From contig NZ_ATHL01000133.1 in NCBI RefSeq assembly GCF_000445125.1, positions 1-44,335 on the forward strand: 44,335 nt of DNA. The letters are read 5' to 3'. The notes below the pieces were generated by a model, which saw only the letters and a list, made by a program, of their open reading frames with translations, had not been told where the DNA came from and made no database searches. The number at the start of each line of letters is the position of its first letter. The stretch's first letter is position 1. A program made the position numbers and the translations under genes. Below are positions 42,224 through 44,335 of the stretch, piece after piece. Source of the DNA: Novosphingobium lindaniclasticum LE124 (GTDB taxonomy: Bacteria; Pseudomonadota; Alphaproteobacteria; Sphingomonadales; Sphingomonadaceae).

Positions 42224-42255
42224 ATCATGCCGGTTGGACCATGGTCCAGGGTCAA
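42224..42255 (-). promoter_or_regulatory. MerR-type promoter of the redox operon
   Basis: Minus strand: -35 TTGACC (42255-42250), dyad CTGGACCATGGTCCA within a 19-20 bp spacer, -10 CATGAT or GCATGA (42230-42224). It is the same type and core as the site at 4644-4675. The -10 is only about 13 bases from the merR ATG, so the transcript may be nearly leaderless. Confidence 0.75.
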
Positions 42256-42351
42256 GCGGTTTCGCTTTGACCCCGAACGGTCTCCTCGTCGCCGGCGGCC
42301 CGCTGCCCCGACGCGTCGCAGGGCAGCCCGTGCCGCCGGGCCACCGGCTTG

Positions 42352-42708
42352 TCAGTTCTTGCGAAGCTCGACGATGTCGTGCCTGGCAGGCGTGCCGTCG
42401 GCGACGGACACGTGCGCGAAGTGATCGTCAAAGATATGGTCGATCGTCACATGGCCGACGAGCTGGCGGTGATAGGTCGGCGCCACGCCCTTGGACGGAC
42501 CCGGATGGGTCACGACGCGATAGACCTCGAGCTTCTGGCCGACCTCGGCGCCATCGGCCTTGCCGATGCAGACGACCGTGCCGTTGCTGCCCGTGTCGAC
42601 GATCGAGCCGCGCATGAACAGGCTGTGCCCGATGCCCTGGGCCATAGCGGGGACGGCAGCAAGCATCGAAATGCCGGCAAGCGCGACCATGAGAGTTTTT
42701 CTGACCAT
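42352..42708 (-). CDS. Small exported protein, paralogue of the protein at 33596; uncharacterised family
   Basis: A 118-residue protein from the ATG at 42708, preceded by AAGGAGG. Signal peptide (about 1-23, AMA|Q) followed by QGIGHSLFMRGSIV, VVCIGKADGAEVGQKLEVYRVV, an 11-residue insert relative to the paralogue, then RQLVGHVTIDHIFDDHFAHVSV. Conserved features of the two are the GIGHSLFMRG start, one Cys, GKADGA, and HIFDDH-AH. No known family was recognised. It lies upstream of merR on the same strand but is separated from it by the merR promoter. Confidence 0.75.
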   Translation of the reverse strand: MVRKTLMVALAGISMLAAVPAMAQGIGHSLFMRGSIVDTGSNGTVVCIGKADGAEVGQKLEVYRVVTHPGPSKGVAPTYHRQLVGHVTIDHIFDDHFAHVSVADGTPARHDIVELRKN

Positions 42709-42775
42709 ATTCACCTCCTTGGATGGTAAGCCACCGCCCGGACTTTGCCGAGGGGAAGAGCGTCTCTTCAGGCTT

Positions 42776-42789
42776 GGGACTACGGTCCC
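42776..42789 (-). promoter_or_regulatory. GGGAC-N4-GTCCC dyad, possible MerR-like operator
   Basis: A perfect 5+5 inverted repeat 68 bases upstream of the gene at 42352. On the minus strand it is preceded by TGGACC, a -35-like hexamer at the distance seen in the MerR-type promoters, but the -10 (TGAAGA) is poor. Treat as tentative. Confidence 0.35.
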
Positions 42790-42850
42790 GGGTCCAGCCT
42801 CGATATACGTAGAGGCCGCAGCCGATCTTCTTCCCCGGGCCGGATCTTTA

Positions 42851-42880
42851 TTGACGCGGAGTTGACGGAATCAGCCGTCA
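42851..42880 (+). promoter_or_regulatory. Direct repeat TTGACG (11-bp period) and TGACGG/CCGTCA dyad before the gene at 42952
   Basis: TTGACG occurs at 42851-42856 and 42862-42867, exactly one helical turn apart, as in OmpR-type response-regulator sites. The second copy also forms an inverted repeat with CCGTCA (42875-42880). The location before the small exported protein and efflux gene suggests metal-dependent control, perhaps by a CusR/CopR-like regulator outside the window. Confidence 0.4.
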
Positions 42881-42951
42881 GCACTTCAAAATCCGCGCGG
42901 CGCGAGACTTTGGTTGGCTGCGCCCGCGAAACCCGCTAGATATCGAGGCCC

Positions 42952-43314
42952 GTGAAACGCCTGCTCGCCCTCCTGCTCGTCATCGGAGCGCTGTCCGGTC
43001 TCTTCGGAGCCCAGATGGCGGCCGCGCACAGCGTGCCGCAGGCGGCAGGCGCGCCGCTGGCCAAGGGCATGGATGCGGACTGCATGGCGATGATGGCCAA
43101 GCAGCAGCCTGCGCCCAGCGAAAAGCCCTGCAAGGGCCTGACGCTCGATTGCATCGCCGCGATGGGGTGCGTGATCCCGCTGGTCGCAGCGGACCTGGCA
43201 GGCGGCGTTGCGCCTGCGCGTCTCTACGACGCGCCCAGCTTCTGGACGACCGACACGATATTGACCGGCAAGGCGGTTGCGCCCGAGCCGGATCCTCCCA
43301 CCAGCCTTGCCTGA
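42952..43314 (+). CDS. Small exported Cys-containing protein upstream of the efflux gene
   Basis: A 120-residue protein with a GTG start (GAGG nearby), signal peptide (1-25, AAA|HSVPQ) and mature part with four cysteines (C44, C60, C67, C73) in MDADCMAMMAKQ, EKPCKG, LDCIAAMGC and a Met-rich patch. A second hydrophobic stretch (about 68-85) follows. Short proteins of this kind often stand before RND-type metal efflux genes; this one is of unknown function and may bind Cu(I) or Ag(I). Confidence 0.65.
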   Translation: MKRLLALLLVIGALSGLFGAQMAAAHSVPQAAGAPLAKGMDADCMAMMAKQQPAPSEKPCKGLTLDCIAAMGCVIPLVAADLAGGVAPARLYDAPSFWTTDTILTGKAVAPEPDPPTSLA

Positions 43315-43326
43315 TTGAACGAGCAC

Positions 43327-43374
43327 GGGCTGCGCGCATCGATCGATGCGTGCGCGCCCGGTTTCCTTCTTTTC
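43327..43374 (+). terminator. Strong hairpin with T-rich tail between the two small genes
   Basis: A long stem formed by GGGC(T)GCGCGCATCGAT and its complement (43327-43359) is followed by GTTTCCTTCTTTT. It looks like a rho-independent terminator or attenuator that partly separates the gene at 42952 from the downstream genes. Confidence 0.65.
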
Positions 43375-43391
43375 AGTCAAAGGTTTTCGTG

Positions 43392-43649
43392 ATGATCAAA
43401 CTGCTTCCGGCCGCCCTTGTGGCGGCCCTCAGTCTCGCCGCGCCTGCGCTTGCAACCGACGCGAGCCGCACGCCGCAAGGCCATTGGGAATGGCGGTCGG
43501 CGCCGCAATATGGTCCGCGGGCGACTGGCCCTGCGCGTGTCCGCATATGGGTGCCCGACAGCCGGGACATGGCCAGCTGCGATTGCGCGATGATGCAGGC
43601 AAGCGCCGCCGACTGCATGCGCGGCGCAGTCAGGTCGGACAAGGGCTAA
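43392..43649 (+). CDS. Small exported protein of unknown function
   Basis: An 85-residue protein from the ATG at 43392. Signal peptide (1-21, ALA|T), a Trp/Arg-containing middle (GHWEWRSAPQYGPRATGPARVRIWVPDSRD) and a C-terminal CDCAMMQASAADCMRG with three cysteines and two adjacent Met. It may bind soft metal ions. It lies 63 bases before the efflux channel gene and after a terminator-like hairpin. Not recognised as a named family. Confidence 0.65.
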   Translation: MIKLLPAALVAALSLAAPALATDASRTPQGHWEWRSAPQYGPRATGPARVRIWVPDSRDMASCDCAMMQASAADCMRGAVRSDKG

Positions 43650-43661
43650 ACCCGCTCCGGA

Positions 43662-43688
43662 GCGGCGCGTCACATCTTGGCGCGCCGC
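43662..43688 (+). other. GC-rich hairpin before the efflux channel gene
   Basis: GCGGCGCG (43662-43669) pairs with CGCGCCGC (43681-43688). It is followed by CTCTGTCAT, not a T-run, so it may be a processing or attenuation hairpin and not a terminator. Confidence 0.4.
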
Positions 43689-43712
43689 CTCTGTCATGAG
43701 GGGATGATATCC

Positions 43713-44335
43713 ATGATCATGATGCCGAGGCGCGCTGTGCGACGCCTGTTGCTCTCTATCGGTGCGACGCTTGCGAGCGCCTGGGCCGTGCCGGTGTCGG
43801 CCGGCCCGCTCACCTACGAGCAGGCAGTGAGGCTCGCTGCCGCCAACGCGCCAAGCCTCAAGGCGCGCGCGGCGGCGACAGCCGGCGCCCGCTCTTCGGC
43901 GGTCGCGGCCGATCGCCTGCCCGATCCGACGCTCGACCTGGGCCTGCAGAACTTCCCGGTGAGCGGCCCCAATGCCGGCAGCTTCACGCGCGACGATTTC
44001 ACTATGGCGACGATCGGGTTCAGCCAGACCTTCCCCAATCTCGCCAAGCGCCATGCACGCGCCGCGCGCGCCGCGGCCGATATCGGTATCGCCGAGGCGG
44101 GCGAGCTGGTCGAAGGCCGCAACGTGCGGCTCGAGACCGCCCTCGCCTGGGTCGATCTCTATTATGGAGAACGCCGGCTCCGGCAGCTCGACCTGCTCGA
44201 TGCCAGCCTCGACGACCTGCAGAAGACCGTGACCGCACGCCTGGCGTCGGGCAGCGCGCGCCCGAGCCAGGCGCTCGAGCCCGACCAGCTCCGCGCCGCC
44301 ATCGCCGATCGCCGCGCCGAGATGGCTGCGGTGGT
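43713..44335 (+). CDS. TolC/CusC-type outer-membrane efflux channel, 3' end outside the window
   Basis: I translated the open frame by hand; 207 codons are visible and run off the right edge. ATG at 43713 with AGGGGA upstream. Signal peptide (about 1-30, VSAGPLTY), then the OEP fold start TYEQAVRLAAANAPSLKARAA, the coiled-coil ADRLPDPTLDLGLQNFPV (typical of CzcC/CusC-type proteins) and LDLLDASLDDLQKTVTARLASGSA. It is the outer-membrane component of an RND-type metal efflux pump. The membrane fusion protein and RND pump (CusB/CusA or CzcB/CzcA) are expected directly downstream, outside the window. Confidence 0.9.
   Translation, partial: MIMMPRRAVRRLLLSIGATLASAWAVPVSAGPLTYEQAVRLAAANAPSLKARAAATAGARSSAVAADRLPDPTLDLGLQNFPVSGPNAGSFTRDDFTMATIGFSQTFPNLAKRHARAARAAADIGIAEAGELVEGRNVRLETALAWVDLYYGERRLRQLDLLDASLDDLQKTVTARLASGSARPSQALEPDQLRAAIADRRAEMAAV

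Noticed and set aside
1..44335. CRISPR array, tRNA or rRNA genes
   Set aside because: No regularly spaced direct repeats, cloverleaf-like segments or rRNA sequence were noticed. A covariance-model search was not possible here.

Overview
The window reads as a stretch of accessory DNA (plasmid or genomic island) from a GC-rich alphaproteobacterium. A sphingomonad is the most likely host, judging by the TonB receptor with its PepSY partners, the FixL/FixJ-type pair, the Met-rich CopA/CopB proteins and the overall gene style. The host name is an inference; no 16S or other marker is present. Almost everything between 4.7 kb and the right edge concerns copper or related metals, envelope redox chemistry and their regulation.

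Layout. 1-1082: truncated IS3-family element (orfB running off the left edge, orfA, slippery heptamer). 1083-1202: a broken coding fragment. 1203-4375: Tn3-family transposon with 38-bp inverted repeats carrying only tnpA; its right tip is degraded. 4.6-5.4 kb: an orphan FixJ-like regulator behind a MerR-type promoter. 5.4-10.3 kb, minus strand: copC, copD, a methyltransferase, the Cu(I) ATPase copA and cueR. 10.4-11.7 kb, plus strand: a three-gene trans-envelope ECF sigma system resembling cnrYXH. 11.8-18.1 kb: multicopper oxidase copA, copB, a DUF305 membrane protein, a FixL-like haem-PAS kinase, FixJ and a single-domain response regulator. 18.2-20.5 kb: a corA pseudogene, an SDR enzyme and a TetR repressor. 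21.1-26.2 kb: a TonB receptor, two PepSY membrane proteins and a HutC-type GntR regulator. 26.3-33.3 kb, minus strand: aldehyde dehydrogenase, alcohol dehydrogenase, a second copA-copB pair, an MFS transporter and a CopG-like DUF411 protein. 33.6-35.1 kb: small periplasmic proteins, two of them Met/His-rich. 35.3-36.6 kb: a GH130-type glycosidase. 36.9-42.2 kb, minus strand: a MerR-led operon of eight genes. 42.4-44.3 kb: a small periplasmic protein, two small exported proteins and the start of a CusC/TolC-type efflux channel cut by the right edge.

The most unusual unit is the MerR-led operon. It encodes MerR, two small lipoproteins, a membrane-anchored fusion of a Met/His-rich periplasmic head with a flavin/NAD(P)H reductase and a plant-type 2Fe-2S domain, a cytochrome b with two His pairs, a heptahaem cytochrome c, a DUF1622 membrane protein and a Tat-exported Cys-rich four-helix copper-storage (Csp-like) protein. 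Together these look like an electron path from cytosolic NAD(P)H across the membrane to the periplasm, ending beside a Cu(I) store.

Regulation is layered. Four promoters share AGGG-N15-GCGTATT (before copC, the cnrY-like gene, copA and the TonB receptor) and probably form the regulon of the local ECF sigma factor. Two MerR-type promoters share a TGGACCATGGTCC core (the MerR operon and, about 37 kb away, the orphan FixJ-like gene). The P-type ATPase has its own CueR-type promoter, and the TonB receptor also carries a TGTATATACA site that fits the HutC-type regulator. All functions are predicted from sequence only.
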